A stretch of 64,000 bases of DNA from Jeotgalibaca sp. MA1X17-3 (GTDB lineage: Bacteria; Bacillota; Bacilli; Lactobacillales; Aerococcaceae), in NCBI RefSeq assembly GCF_021513155.1, contig NZ_CP090983.1:1473001-1537000 (forward strand), given 5' to 3'. Positions 15,438 through 25,147 of the stretch are shown one piece after another (positions within the stretch are counted from its first letter, which is position 1; the number at the start of each line of letters is the position of its first letter). The translations under genes were made by a program, and so were the position numbers. Below the pieces are notes generated by a model. It was not told the origin of the DNA, ran no database searches, and worked only from the letters and a program-made list of their open reading frames with translations.

Positions 15438-16497
15438 CTTTTTTCATCACCTCACTCCTCACTTGCATTAATCGACTTTCAAAGAAAGATATCGTAGGGA
15501 ATTCCTTTTGAATCTCTTTGTAATCCAAAGTATCTCCTTTTTCTAAAAAGTCAGTTACATAGTTCATTTGTTGCTCATTTAAAAATTGCTCAAATGGAAA
15601 CGAGAAAGATAAAATTGCTAATTCAGTAAGATGATCATTAATCGTACTGTCTTTTAAACGACGCCGACTACTTAAATCGGCCGGTTTCACTCCACTAGAT
15701 AACAGTAGAAAGGTTTCCTGAACGCTATTTGACCATAAGTACCCTTCACTTTTTAACTGATGATATAGTTTGTATAAGATTGAATATTGATTGGGATGGC
15801 TTTCAAGATTAACTAAAATTTGAACCCATCCCTGTTGCCAAATAATAATGACTTCCGACTCTTCTAAACTATATTCTTCCGCAACTTGTCGAGACGTTTT
15901 TCGAACATACCGGTTTCCTTCAAACTGCTCCACAAAAATAGTTTTGTCCTTCATTTTTATATTTTCTAACAAAGCAATCCATTCTTTTCCATAAGCAGTC
16001 GATATCTCTTCTCGTGGAATCGTCATATTTTTTATAAAGGACTTCAACCAGTTTTGTTCTGCTAGTCCTTCTAACAATGGAAAATAGTCTTTATTTTGAT
16101 GACTCATTTCTGAAAGAACTTGCACAAGAAACAAGCTTTTCTTTTTAAATTCTGGTATCATTCGTACATACCGAATTTGTTGAAAATAGTTGATTCTTGT
16201 ATGTGTTTGAAAGAAGTCTTCCTTTTGTTTAACTCCTTTTTCGGTTACGCAATACCCTTCGTCAACTAGATAAATGAAGTCATCTTGTACCATCGAATGG
16301 ATTATCTTTTCGAATGATTCCCATTTTAATTTAGGAAACAATCCAAAATAACCACCTAACTCATATTTTAAAGACTGAATCATAACTGAAACCGTTCTTT
16401 TTCCGGTAAAAATATGATATAAAGATTTTAATTTTCGTGATTCTGTAGTTGAAAAAGCATCTAAAAAAAGATAATCTAAGTAGTGTACCTTCCTCAT
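15412..16497 (-). CDS. YpbB-like protein with C-terminal helix-turn-helix
   Basis: 361 aa, mostly helical. Matches the conserved partner encoded just before recQ in Bacillales and Lactobacillales (YpbB). The C-terminal third (about 240-345, with LKSEGYLWSNSVQETFLLLSSG and SSRRRLKDSTINDHLTELA) resembles the helicase-associated HTH_40 domain. The start is ATG 16497, with GAGGTG upstream, rather than TTG 16500. Translation overlaps recQ, suggesting a joint DNA-repair or recombination role, but the biochemical function is unknown. Divergent from fer, only 34 bp away. Confidence 0.8.
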   Translation of the reverse strand: MRKVHYLDYLFLDAFSTTESRKLKSLYHIFTGKRTVSVMIQSLKYELGGYFGLFPKLKWESFEKIIHSMVQDDFIYLVDEGYCVTEKGVKQKEDFFQTHTRINYFQQIRYVRMIPEFKKKSLFLVQVLSEMSHQNKDYFPLLEGLAEQNWLKSFIKNMTIPREEISTAYGKEWIALLENIKMKDKTIFVEQFEGNRYVRKTSRQVAEEYSLEESEVIIIWQQGWVQILVNLESHPNQYSILYKLYHQLKSEGYLWSNSVQETFLLLSSGVKPADLSSRRRLKDSTINDHLTELAILSFSFPFEQFLNEQQMNYVTDFLEKGDTLDYKEIQKEFPTISFFESRLMQVRSEVMKKDGKGLPGI

Positions 16498-16531
16498 CAA
16501 GTCACCTCACTAAAAGAAAAGATGTGTTTCT

Positions 16532-16777
16532 ATGTATTATACCAAAATAGACAAAGAAAAGTGTATTGCTTGTGGACTTTGTCAACTGTATGCACCAACT
16601 CTATATGAGTACGATCAAAATGGAATTGCCTATACCGTGAAAGACGATAATAAAGGACTAGTTCCTGTAGAAGAAAAGGAAATCAATGATTTCCGTAAAG
16701 CTTATACGAGTTGTCCTACAGGTGCCATTTTACGGTCCACTACTCCTTTTGAGTCAGAGGAAAACAATTCAAAGTAA
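16532..16777 (+). CDS. fer: Ferredoxin with one [4Fe-4S] cluster
   Basis: 81-aa acidic electron carrier. Cys11, Cys14 and Cys17 (CIACGLC) and Cys61 (SCPTGAI) form the single [4Fe-4S] ligand set of Bacillus-type ferredoxins. Ribosome binding site is weak. It lies between ribU and ypbB, as in Bacillus subtilis, but on the opposite strand, ending at a shared bidirectional terminator. Confidence 0.95.
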   Translation: MYYTKIDKEKCIACGLCQLYAPTLYEYDQNGIAYTVKDDNKGLVPVEEKEINDFRKAYTSCPTGAILRSTTPFESEENNSK

Positions 16778-16780
16778 GTA

Positions 16781-16825
16781 AAAAAGAACCAAATTTGCTT
16801 AAACAAGCAATTTGGTTCTTTTTGT
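16781..16825. terminator. Bidirectional terminator between fer and ribU
   Basis: A long stem (about 19 bp with one bulged T; AAAAAGAACCAAAT… pairing with …ATTTGGTTCTTTTT) around AAAC lies between the convergent ends of fer and ribU. T-tracts are present on both strands. Confidence 0.9.
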
Positions 16826-16829
16826 AATT

Positions 16830-17399
16830 TTATGCTATTAATTTGCCTTGACGAACAAGCCATGGTTTCAGTTTAGGAAATGCCATTAGGAAAACCGTAC
16901 TAATAATCGCACCTTTAATGACGTTAAAAGGTACAACCCCTGCTACGATATATGCTCTTAGATCACCAACATTAAAATTCAATATTTTAAGATAAAGAGG
17001 CGTAATTACATACCAATTCGCAATCGATAGAACAACAGTTAAAGTAAGTGTTCCCATTAAAAACGCTAGAATCATGCCATTTTTTGTTTTTGCTTTTCGC
17101 AATAGATAGTAGGCTGGTAAACAATACGAAATCGATGCCAGAAAACTTGCTAGATCGCCGATTGGATATCCCATATCTCCTCCTGTTGAAAGGTAGTGTA
17201 AAAGTGTTTTAATAACAGCAGAAAAAATTCCGCCAGCTGGCCCATACAATAAAAATGAAATTAAAATGGGTAGGTCACTAAAATCAACCTTCAAATACGA
17301 AAAAGCAGGTAGAACAGGAAAAGCTAAAAACATTAAGATAAAACCTAACGCGCCAAACAACGATACTCCCACAAGTTGGTGGGTTCTTCCTTTTAACAT
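16830..17399 (-). CDS. ribU: Riboflavin transporter RibU (ECF S component)
   Basis: 189-aa membrane protein with about six hydrophobic segments. It is the substrate-binding S component that partners a shared ECF energising module encoded elsewhere. Family features include VGVSLFGALGFILMF at the start, KVDFSDLPILISFLLYGPAGGI and a GDLASFLAS segment. Start is ATG 17399, with AGGAGG 7 nt upstream; longer frames run back through the riboswitch terminator and are wrong. Substrate assignment is supported by the FMN riboswitch directly upstream. Confidence 0.93.
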   Translation of the reverse strand: MLKGRTHQLVGVSLFGALGFILMFLAFPVLPAFSYLKVDFSDLPILISFLLYGPAGGIFSAVIKTLLHYLSTGGDMGYPIGDLASFLASISYCLPAYYLLRKAKTKNGMILAFLMGTLTLTVVLSIANWYVITPLYLKILNFNVGDLRAYIVAGVVPFNVIKGAIISTVFLMAFPKLKPWLVRQGKLIA

Positions 17400-17447
17400 A
17401 TGAAATCCTCCTGTTGAAACCATCTCAGAGAATAGATTTTGATATAC

Positions 17448-17489
17448 AAAAAAACCATTCCACCTGTCTTCAAAAAAACGGGAGAATGG
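17448..17489 (-). terminator. Expression-platform terminator of the FMN riboswitch
   Basis: Minus-strand CCATTCtcCC pairs with GGtgGAATGG around a loop (17480-17489 with 17455-17464, 2x2 internal loop), followed by seven T at 17448-17454. Its position between aptamer and ribU fits a transcription-attenuation switch. Confidence 0.75.
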
Positions 17490-17520
17490 GCTCATTGATT
17501 TTTACATATCAAAGAAACCT

Positions 17521-17640
17521 AATCTTCTTCCATCCAGACTATACTGTCGGTACTGGAATTACACCAGTTCAGCCTATGTATAAACATAAGGTAGTGGACT
17601 ATACCACCGGTCGGGAATTTCACCCTGCCCTGAAGACGTT
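17521..17640 (-). ncRNA. FMN riboswitch (RFN element)
   Basis: The minus strand shows the conserved RFN core: a P1 strand TCTTCAGGGCAGGGTGAAAT, then CCCGACCGGTGGTATAGTCC, GGCTGAACTGGTG, AATTCCAGTACCGACAGTA and AGTCTGGATGGAAGAAGA closing P1. FMN binding is expected to stop ribU transcription through the terminator at 17448-17489. Confidence 0.96.
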
Positions 17641-17697
17641 TCATATTTATTATTTATTTCACTAACTAATATACCCCATAATCGAAAAGAGGTCAAC

Positions 17698-19523
17698 CTA
17701 TTGATTTGATTTACTTTTTTCAAAGTCTGCATCCTTATAAGGGAGGCGAACTGTAAACCTAGTTCCTTCATCTAATTTACTTACGACTTCAACTTTACCA
17801 GTATGTTCCTTTACGATTGATTGAACAAGAGAAAGACCAATTCCCGTGCCATTTTGTTTGGGCTTGGTTCTTGCTTTATCGTCTTTGAAAAAACGCTCAA
17901 AAATATAGGGAATACTTTCTTCGCTAATCCCCAGACCATTATCTGTTACCATAAATAAAATCTCATCGAGGACCGTATCTAATTTCACTTCAATAGCTAC
18001 AAATTTTTCCCTATGGGAGGAACTATCTGCAGAATATCGAATCGCATTATCAATCAAATTATAAATAACATGGCTCATTTTCTCTTCATCCATTTGATAG
18101 TACTCTAGATTATCTTCAATGAGAAACGAACACTTTATCTGATTGCGTTTGAATGTGTCTGAAAAACGAGAAATAATATGAAGGAAAAAAGATTTTAAAC
18201 GAACCGATTCTATTTGTAAATCTGCATGTCCAGCATTTATGCGAGAAAGACTTAGTAGACTATTAATCGTCTTATTTAGTTCATTTGCTTCATCAAAGAT
18301 AATTTTAGCCATTTCATTTTTATCCTCAACTGTTTCCGCAATATCATCAATGATCGCTTCACTATATCCTTTAATGGTTGCGAGCGGTGTACGGAAGTCA
18401 TGCGAAACGTTTGTAATGAGGTCTTCTCGAATCGAAGACAACCTCTTCGCTTCTGTGATATCTTCAATGATTAACAAAACCCCTTTTACATCACTTTTTT
18501 CTTCATCGAAAAGTGGTGAAAAACGAATTTTATATATAGATTGAATATATTGTATTTCAATATTTTTACTAGTTTGAGTAGTAAAAACGGCTTCTATCAT
18601 TTCACGATACTTGATACGAATTTCATGATGTTGTTTTTCACCAGTTGTTTTTGCATATAAATTTCGGTGTTTTTCGCCAGTAGAATTAAGTACACGAATA
18701 CTTAGATCTTTATCTACATAAATAACTCCCACTGCTAAACTATCAAAAACTAAACGCAAAAGACTTTTTCTTTCTTATTCATCAGATTTCCAGCTTCCAT
18801 TGTTTTCCCCATCTTATTGATGGCAGTCGCTAACTCCCCTATTTCATCTTGAGTTTGAATCAATAAGGATTGTCTGAAGTTGTATTGAGAGTAATCAAAG
18901 GCTAATTCCGTCATTTTTTTTATTGGAGTATATATTTTTTTTTGTTGTTGGTGATAAAAATAAAAGATAAGTCCTAAATAAAGTAACAACAACAAGAAAA
19001 AGAGAAGCTGACTTCGAAGTAAATACGTTTCCCAAGCGGAAGAATCTTTACTTAATAGCAACGTAACCGATTGATTATTTACTTTTAAACGCTCTAATGA
19101 TAAAAAGAAAGATTTCTTTTGATTTCTTTCATCCCGATATAAAACCTTTTTTACAACAGAATCATTTTGACTAATTAAATCATGATCGGTTTCCGAATCA
19201 AGAACATACTTTTCAATAAAATATAAAAGTACATTGCTACTGGAATCACTATTTAAATTAACAACATCCTCTTCATGAAGAAGCAAGGCAACCATGTCAT
19301 CTGGAATATCACTTGCTAATTCGGAAAAAGAGCCGTTTAAAAGTCTTTCATCTACTATTTTATCTTGAACCGTTTGGATACTCTCTTGGATGTTTTGATT
19401 GTACACATCACCAATCGTATTTTTCAAACTAGCATTTGTGATATAAACAAAAAATATTAATATACTAATCCCAGCAATAGAAAGATATAGATTATTTTTG
19501 AGGATTAAGTTTTTTCTTTTCAT
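17698..19523 (-). CDS. resE: ResE-like sensor histidine kinase, frameshifted
   Basis: About 608 aa when joined. The first frame has a membrane segment (about 11-30), an extracellular sensor region, a second membrane segment (about 170-190) and HAMP (DEIGELATAINKMGKTM). The second frame has a PAS domain, the dimerisation/phosphoacceptor motif SHDFRTPLATIKGYSEAI, then N, G1 (VTDNGLGIS), F and G2 (GTGIGLSLV) boxes. The break is in T5 at 18765-18769; one more A on the coding strand joins NKKEKSLLRLVFDSL. Overlaps resD by 4 bp. In Bacillus ResDE governs respiration and redox response; the signal here is unknown. Confidence 0.88.
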
Positions 19524-20266
19524 TTGCTCTCTTCTTCTAAGTCAAAGTATCTACCTGCGTTTGCTTCTACTTCAATCGGAGAAAATTTGTAGCCAGTTCC
19601 CCACACCGTTACAATCATTTTGGAAACTTGAGATGATTTTTTTTGAAGTTTTTCTCGCAAACGTTTAATATGTGTATCTACTGTTCGTAAGTCCCCAAAA
19701 TAATCATAGCGCCATACTTCTTTTAAAAGAATTTCTCTAGTAAAAATCTTTTCTGGATTTTTGACAAGATAAAGAAATAAATCAAATTCTTTTGGCGTTA
19801 ATGTAATGGGATCACCTTCTGCAAGAATTAAACGCGAATCAGGATGAATTTCTAAGTGCGGATGAGAAATAATAAATGTTTCTGGTTCCTCTACTCTTGT
19901 TCTCTTTAAAATTGCTGCTACTCGCAACATCACTTCTCTGGGACTAAATGGTTTGACAATGTAATCATCCGCGCCTACTTGAAGTCCTTCTACACGGTGA
20001 TTCTCTTCCCCTCGAGCGGTAATCATTAAAATGGGTATCTCACTCGTTTTTCGAACTTCGGTTACCACTTCTAATCCGCTAATACCGGGTAGCATAATAT
20101 CTAAAAGTACTAAGTCAAATTCTTCTGTTTGAATCTTTTCAATTGCTGAGTAGCCATCTTCGGCTTCTTGAGTAAGATATCCTTCTTTAGTTAAATATAA
20201 CTTTAAAAGACGTCTAATTCGTTCTTCATCATCTACAATTAATATTTTTGCAACAGAATTTACCAA
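19520..20266 (-). CDS. resD: ResD-like response regulator (OmpR family)
   Basis: 248 aa. Receiver domain (about 6-120) has acidic DDEE, phosphoacceptor Asp in LVLLDIMLPG, the Thr/Ser position in LMITARG and Lys in YIVKPFSPRE. A winged-helix output domain (about 140-235, LTPKEFDLFLYL…VDTHIKRLREKL…VWGTGYKF) follows. Likely start is TTG 20266 with GGGTG upstream. Position next to rluB matches the rluB-resABCDE region of Bacillus, but the cytochrome-biogenesis genes resABC are missing here. Confidence 0.88.
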   Translation of the reverse strand: MVNSVAKILIVDDEERIRRLLKLYLTKEGYLTQEAEDGYSAIEKIQTEEFDLVLLDIMLPGISGLEVVTEVRKTSEIPILMITARGEENHRVEGLQVGADDYIVKPFSPREVMLRVAAILKRTRVEEPETFIISHPHLEIHPDSRLILAEGDPITLTPKEFDLFLYLVKNPEKIFTREILLKEVWRYDYFGDLRTVDTHIKRLREKLQKKSSQVSKMIVTVWGTGYKFSPIEVEANAGRYFDLEEESK

Positions 20267-20323
20267 TTATTACACCCTTTCCCCATTCTTCCATTCGTTG
20301 AAAAGGAGTATTAAGAAACTACT

Positions 20324-21054
20324 TTATTTCGTTTCATTACTTCTAGCCATTTTTTTTAACTTTTCAACTTCAAAAGCATTTAATGAACGATACATTCCTG
20401 GTTGTAGGTTATCTAACGTTAGAAAACCAAATTGTTCTCTTTTAATTTAACTACCGGACAACCAATCGCTTCGAACATTTTTTTGACTTGATGATTCCAT
20501 CCCTCATGAATGGTTAGTTCCACTACTGCAGTTTTCTTTTGAGCTTGTGAAGATAATAAAGTAGCTTTTGCTTTGGAAGTTTTTTTGCCATTAATGACAA
20601 TTCCTTTTTCTAGTTGTACCAGTTGTTGGTTAGTAGGGATTCCTTCTACCTTTGCAACATATCTTTTTTCGACATGATAACGCGGATGCATCAATAAGTT
20701 CGCAAACTCACCATCATTCGTTAGTAGCAACAAGCCTGTTGTATCATAATCTAGTCGACCAATCGGATAAATTCTTTCTTTGATATCACGGAAATAATCG
20801 GTCACTACCGCTCTATCTTTATCGTCTGTTACCGTTGAGACAGTATTACGTGGTTTGTTGAAAAGAAAGTAAACCGGATGCTCTTTATAAATGGGCAATC
20901 CTTCTACTTCTACTCGGTCACTCGTAGATACTTTTGTACCTAATGTCGTAACCGTTTCTCCATTGACTGTTACTTTTCCTTTTAGAATAAGCTCTTCTGC
21001 TTTTCTTCTTGAGGCAATTCCAGCATGGGCAATTACTTTTTGTAAACGTTCCAT
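20324..21054 (-). CDS. rluB: Pseudouridine synthase RluB, frameshifted near the end
   Basis: 23S rRNA pseudouridine synthase (position 2605 in Escherichia coli). N-terminal S4 RNA-binding domain (about 1-60, MERLQKVIAHAGIASRRKAE), then the catalytic domain with the Asp motif GRLDYDTTGLLLLTNDGEF. The annotated frame ends early after VVKLKENNLVF. One extra A in the A4 run (T4 at 20440-20443) restores KLKREQFGFLTLDNLQPGMYRSL and a further ~40 residues to the stop at 20324, giving the normal length. Start is ATG 21054, preceded by AGGAG at 6 nt. Confidence 0.9.
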
Positions 21055-21126
21055 AGTATCTCCTAATTTCATCTTCATTACATTTTTTCATAGATGAATT
21101 GATTTTATTTTTTCTAAAATTGAATT

Positions 21127-21715
21127 CTAGTTTTCATCGGTTTCTTCTTTATCTTCTGTACGATCCTTTTTAAAAAGGTCAGCCGGATCATCTTGTTGCA
21201 TTTGAAATAAAATATCAGCGCTGGGTAAGTCTTGTATATCTTGTAAGCCAAAATAGTTCATAAAATACTCCGTAGTCCCATAAATAATCGGTCTACCTGG
21301 AGTTTCTTCTCTGCCCATTTCTTTTACTAATCCTCTAATCAACAATCGTTGTAACAGACTAGATGATTGAACGCCTCTAATTTCATCAATTTCAATTCTA
21401 GTGATCGGTTGTTTATAAGCTACAATAGCTAATGTTTCTAATGCCGCTTGAGATAAATTAGCTGAAAAGGGAGAAATAGCAAATTTTCTGATAATATCTG
21501 CATACTTTTTTTGTGGCTAATTGGTACCTTTTTCTTGTTTCAATAAGAGTGATTCCCGTACTTTGATCCTCTTCGTATGCTTTACGCATCGTAGTGATCA
21601 AATGATGAACTTCTAGGGGAGTCATCTCCAACAAGGAGGTAATCTCTTGCACATTCAATCCTTCGTCACCTGCAACAAAGAGGAGGCTTTCGAGTGCTGC
21701 TTCTTTGTTAAACAT
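21127..21715 (-). CDS. scpB: Segregation and condensation protein ScpB, frameshifted
   Basis: Winged-helix kleisin-interacting subunit of the SMC-ScpAB condensin. First frame: LESLLFVAGDEGLNVQEITSLLEM… to YQLATKK. The second frame continues YADIIRKFAISPFSANLSQAALETLAIVAYKQPITRIEIDEIRGVQSSSLLQ and PGRPIIYGTTEYFMNYFGL to a short acidic tail. The break is at the T7 run 21506-21512. Either one surplus or two missing bases would repair it; relatives read LATKKEYA, which favours a small deletion. Gap of 5 bp to scpA. Confidence 0.9.
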
Positions 21716-21720
21716 TTCAA

Positions 21721-22482
21721 CTATCCTTCCGAGAAAAGCTCTAAAAATATTTCTCCATACAATTCCGTTTGAGTAAAGAAAATTTTTCTTTCCCTGACTA
21801 GCTCTAACATCGCCAAAAATGTATTTACAATTTGTGGCCTTTCTGTACTTTCAAAAAAATCAGTAAACGCAATTCTAAATCCTGGTTTCCCTTGTTCGGT
21901 TAGCCGATTTAGAATTACGTCCATAGTAGCCTCAATCGTTATTTTTTCATGATGAACACGGGTGCTCATAGGTTGTTTTCTTTGTATTTTTTGTTGCATT
22001 TTTTGTAGTGCATGCAACAAATCTTCTGTAGAAACTTCACCTGGCACAAGTGGTACCGACTGTTGGTGACTCTCTAAATTCGTAATTGATTTTGTATAAA
22101 ATTGTCCCCGTTCGGTTTGCATTTCTTTTAAGACCTTAGCAGCTTCTTGCATTTGCTTGTATTCTAACAGTTGATGAACCAATTCATCTCTGGGGTCTTC
22201 TTCTAATTCAAAAGAATCATCATCTACTTCTACCTCTTTTTTAGGAAGAAGCATCCGACTTTTAATTTCTAGCAAGGTAGCCGCCATTAATAAATATTCA
22301 CCCGCAATGTCTAACTTTAATTCTTTCATCGTATGAAGATAGTTTAGATATTGTTGGGTTAGATCTGCCATAGGAATATCAAAAACATCTACTTTTAAAT
22401 CTTTAATTAAATGAAGCAGCAAATCAAGGGGACCTTCAAAACTTTCTAAGTAAATAGTAAGTGCTTCACTCTGTTTGTTCAT
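21721..22482 (-). CDS. scpA: Segregation and condensation protein ScpA (kleisin)
   Basis: 253 aa. N-terminal SMC-binding domain (FEGPLDLLLHLIKDLKVDVFDIPMADLTQQYL) is the kleisin signature; a helical middle region binds ScpB; the C-terminal winged helix (about 180-250) contacts the SMC head. Overlaps ribT start by one base, preserving the ribT-scpA-scpB order. Confidence 0.95.
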   Translation of the reverse strand: MNKQSEALTIYLESFEGPLDLLLHLIKDLKVDVFDIPMADLTQQYLNYLHTMKELKLDIAGEYLLMAATLLEIKSRMLLPKKEVEVDDDSFELEEDPRDELVHQLLEYKQMQEAAKVLKEMQTERGQFYTKSITNLESHQQSVPLVPGEVSTEDLLHALQKMQQKIQRKQPMSTRVHHEKITIEATMDVILNRLTEQGKPGFRIAFTDFFESTERPQIVNTFLAMLELVRERKIFFTQTELYGEIFLELFSEG

Positions 22483-22967
22483 TACGAATCAGTCTCCGTA
22501 TAACCTTCTATATTTTTCTGAACCCATTTTGAAAGAAAGGGCGCTGTATCCAGAGTTCCATTGATCATTAATTCTGGATATAGAGATTGCAACTTATCTA
22601 GCATTTTATAGATGATTCCTTCATTCCTAAAAGACGGACTAACAGAAAGATGACGGACTAATAAAACAGAATCATCGCAGCCAATTCCAATAATAGCTAC
22701 TATATTCTCAGTGTGTTCATCACGCCATAAATAAAGCTTTTTATCTCCATTTTCAATATAGCTATCCAGTTCTTCTTGCAGATGGCTTATATTTTTTAAA
22801 TCGGGAATATAGGATAGCAATCCCATGGAAATTTTTTCGTAATTTTGATTATAAGAAATAAGCACAGTTTTCTCCTCACAAATAGTAGAGTACGTTACGA
22901 GGCATCCTGATTCTTTCAAAATGGTAAACACTTCTGTAGGGAAGGTTTTAGAACTTGAAAAATTCAT
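22482..22967 (-). CDS. ribT: GNAT-type acetyltransferase, RibT-like
   Basis: 161 aa. The central segment VRHLSVSPSFRNEGIIYKMLDKLQ corresponds to the acetyl-CoA-binding loop and helix of GNAT proteins, with NEG replacing the usual GxG/A. C-terminal YxExDS-like end. Position immediately before scpA matches ribT in Bacillus, where a link to riboflavin biosynthesis was proposed; the substrate is unknown and no rib operon is visible here. Confidence 0.7.
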   Translation of the reverse strand: MNFSSSKTFPTEVFTILKESGCLVTYSTICEEKTVLISYNQNYEKISMGLLSYIPDLKNISHLQEELDSYIENGDKKLYLWRDEHTENIVAIIGIGCDDSVLLVRHLSVSPSFRNEGIIYKMLDKLQSLYPELMINGTLDTAPFLSKWVQKNIEGYTETDS

Positions 22968-23110
22968 GAGCCTTTTACAATTAAAAATATAACGCTCCTC
23001 TAATTGATTAACACAGTTTTACTTGCATTATCTACTTTATATATTGAAAATCACAAAAGTCACTTTACCATATGAGCGAAGGAATCTCAATTAATCCACC
23101 ATGTTAATCG

Positions 23111-23923
23111 TTAGATTTCTTTTAAAATCTCTTTAAGTAGATTTCGGAAGGTTTGATTTACTCGTTGAGTAACTTCTACCACTTCTTCATGATTCAAGTT
23201 ACTTTGCATTCCTGCAGCTAAATTCGTGATACAAGAAATTCCAAAAACTCGTAGACCTGCATGTCTTGCTACAATTGCTTCTGGTACAGTAGACATTCCA
23301 ACTGCATCCGCACCTAGTACACGAGCCATTTTAATTTCTGCAGGTGTTTCATAAGTAGGACCACTAAAGCCCATGTAGAATCCTTCTTTCATGTCTACGT
23401 TTAATCTTTTGGCAACTTCTTTTATTTTCGCTTGATATTCACGGTCATAGGTTTGACTCATATCTGGAAAACGCGGTCCTTCTTTTTCATCATTTGGTCC
23501 GATAAGTGGGTTTTGTCCAGTAAAGTTAATGTGATCTGTAATCAACATAAGATCTCCAGGAGTAAAATCAAAGCTAACTCCTCCAGCAGCATTAGTTAAT
23601 CCAACAGAGTGCACACCTAATTCTTTCATTACTCGAATAGGGAAAGTAACTTCTTGAATAGAGTATCCTTCATAAAAATGGAAACGTCCTTGCATGGCAA
23701 TAACGATTTTTCCGTTTAATTCCCCATACACTAATTGTCCTTTGTGACCTTTCACAGTGGACGATGGAAAATAAGGGATATCAGAGTAAGAAACTTGAAT
23801 AGGATTAGAAATTTCATCTGCCAAATCTCCCAATCCGGAACCTAATACCAAACCAATTTCTGGTTTCACAAATCCTTTATCTTTTAAAAAAGTTGCAGCC
23901 TCTACAAGTTGTTCATATGTCAT
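23111..23923 (-). CDS. punA: Purine-nucleoside phosphorylase
   Basis: 270 aa, trimeric class of PNP. LVLGSGLGDLADEI carries the phosphate-binding loop, KGHKGQLVYG and GLTNAAGG follow, and MGFSGPTYETPAEI and DAVGMSTVPE bind the nucleoside. Cleaves guanosine/inosine and deoxy forms to base plus (deoxy)ribose-1-phosphate, which DeoB, encoded 29 bp upstream, isomerises. Together they form the salvage pair commonly seen after xerD-fur in Firmicutes. Confidence 0.95.
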   Translation of the reverse strand: MTYEQLVEAATFLKDKGFVKPEIGLVLGSGLGDLADEISNPIQVSYSDIPYFPSSTVKGHKGQLVYGELNGKIVIAMQGRFHFYEGYSIQEVTFPIRVMKELGVHSVGLTNAAGGVSFDFTPGDLMLITDHINFTGQNPLIGPNDEKEGPRFPDMSQTYDREYQAKIKEVAKRLNVDMKEGFYMGFSGPTYETPAEIKMARVLGADAVGMSTVPEAIVARHAGLRVFGISCITNLAAGMQSNLNHEEVVEVTQRVNQTFRNLLKEILKEI

Positions 23924-23952
23924 TTACAATTCTCCCCTATTTTTTATATTTT

Positions 23953-25125
23953 TTAATTTAAATCTTTCAAAAAGCTAGTACCAATTTCTGCTTGATTCGT
24001 TTCAAAATTATCTGCAATGGTTGCTGATATATCAGCGAAATGACCTTGTTGTAATACACCATTTTTTTCCATAGAAGGACTATATGCCAACAAAGGAACA
24101 TATTCACGCGTATGATCTGTTCCAGGAGCCGTTGGGTCGTTTCCATGGTCAGCTGTAATCAATAGTAAATCTTGATCATCCAATTGGTCAAGTATTTCAG
24201 GAATGCGTTTATCAAAATCTTCAATTGCTTTTGCATAGCCTTCTGGATCACGACGATGACCATATAAGGCATCAAAATCTACTAAATTTAAGAAGCTAAT
24301 TCCAGTGAAATCCTTTTTCATGACATTCAATAGTTGGTCAACACCATCCATATTACTTTTGGTTCGAACGGATTCAGTAATTCCTTGATCATTAAAAATA
24401 TCACTTATTTTTCCAATCGCAATGACATCCAAATCATCGTTCTTTAGATGGTCTAGCACGGTTTCTCCAAACGGACTAAGAGCATAGTCATGACGATTGC
24501 TAGTTCGAGCAAAATTACCTGGTTCACCTAAGTACGGTCGGGCAATAATTCTACCGATCATATACGGGTCGTCCAAAGTGATTTTACGTGCATACTCACA
24601 GATTTCGTATAATTCTTCTAAAGGAATTACTTCTTCATGTGCAGCAATTTGAAGCACAGAGTCCGCTGAAGTATAGACGATTAAATCTCCTGTTTTTACT
24701 TGCTGTTCCCCTAGTTCGACTAAAATCTCTGTTCCACTAGCAGGTTTATTACCAATCACTTTTCTTTTTGAGAAGTCTTCAATTTTTTGAATGAGTTCAC
24801 TTGGAAAACCGTCTGGAAAAACTCGGAACGGTTTTTTAATATGAAGTCCCATAATCTCCCAGTGTCCCGTCATTGTGTCTTTTCCTACTGAAATTTCTTC
24901 TAATTTTGTATGATATCCTAGAGGTTCTTCTACTGTGTCTACTCCTTTTAGAGAACGGATATTTCCAAGTCCCAGTTTCGTTAACTGAGGAATATCCAAA
25001 CCAACTGTTTCAGCAATATGACCTAATGTATCTGCTCCTACATCACCAAATTCGTTTGCATCGGGAGCTTCCCCGATTCCTACTGAGTCCATTACCACAA
25101 CATGAATGCGTTTATACTTTTTCAT
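23953..25125 (-). CDS. deoB: Phosphopentomutase DeoB
   Basis: 390 aa, alkaline-phosphatase superfamily. Two-Mn site residues are visible in [14 protein letters not shown] (N-terminal Asp), [11 protein letters not shown] (catalytic Thr) and the C-terminal [21 protein letters not shown]. Interconverts (deoxy)ribose-1- and -5-phosphate. Co-transcribed with punA and close to xerD (22-bp gap). Confidence 0.97.
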   Translation of the reverse strand: MKKYKRIHVVVMDSVGIGEAPDANEFGDVGADTLGHIAETVGLDIPQLTKLGLGNIRSLKGVDTVEEPLGYHTKLEEISVGKDTMTGHWEIMGLHIKKPFRVFPDGFPSELIQKIEDFSKRKVIGNKPASGTEILVELGEQQVKTGDLIVYTSADSVLQIAAHEEVIPLEELYEICEYARKITLDDPYMIGRIIARPYLGEPGNFARTSNRHDYALSPFGETVLDHLKNDDLDVIAIGKISDIFNDQGITESVRTKSNMDGVDQLLNVMKKDFTGISFLNLVDFDALYGHRRDPEGYAKAIEDFDKRIPEILDQLDDQDLLLITADHGNDPTAPGTDHTREYVPLLAYSPSMEKNGVLQQGHFADISATIADNFETNQAEIGTSFLKDLN

Positions 25126-25147
25126 CTAATTTCTCCTTTTATAAGTT

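Noticed and set aside
17414..17665. Plus-strand 83-codon frame over the riboswitch
   Set aside because: It is the complement of the FMN aptamer and its terminator; structured RNA explains the sequence.
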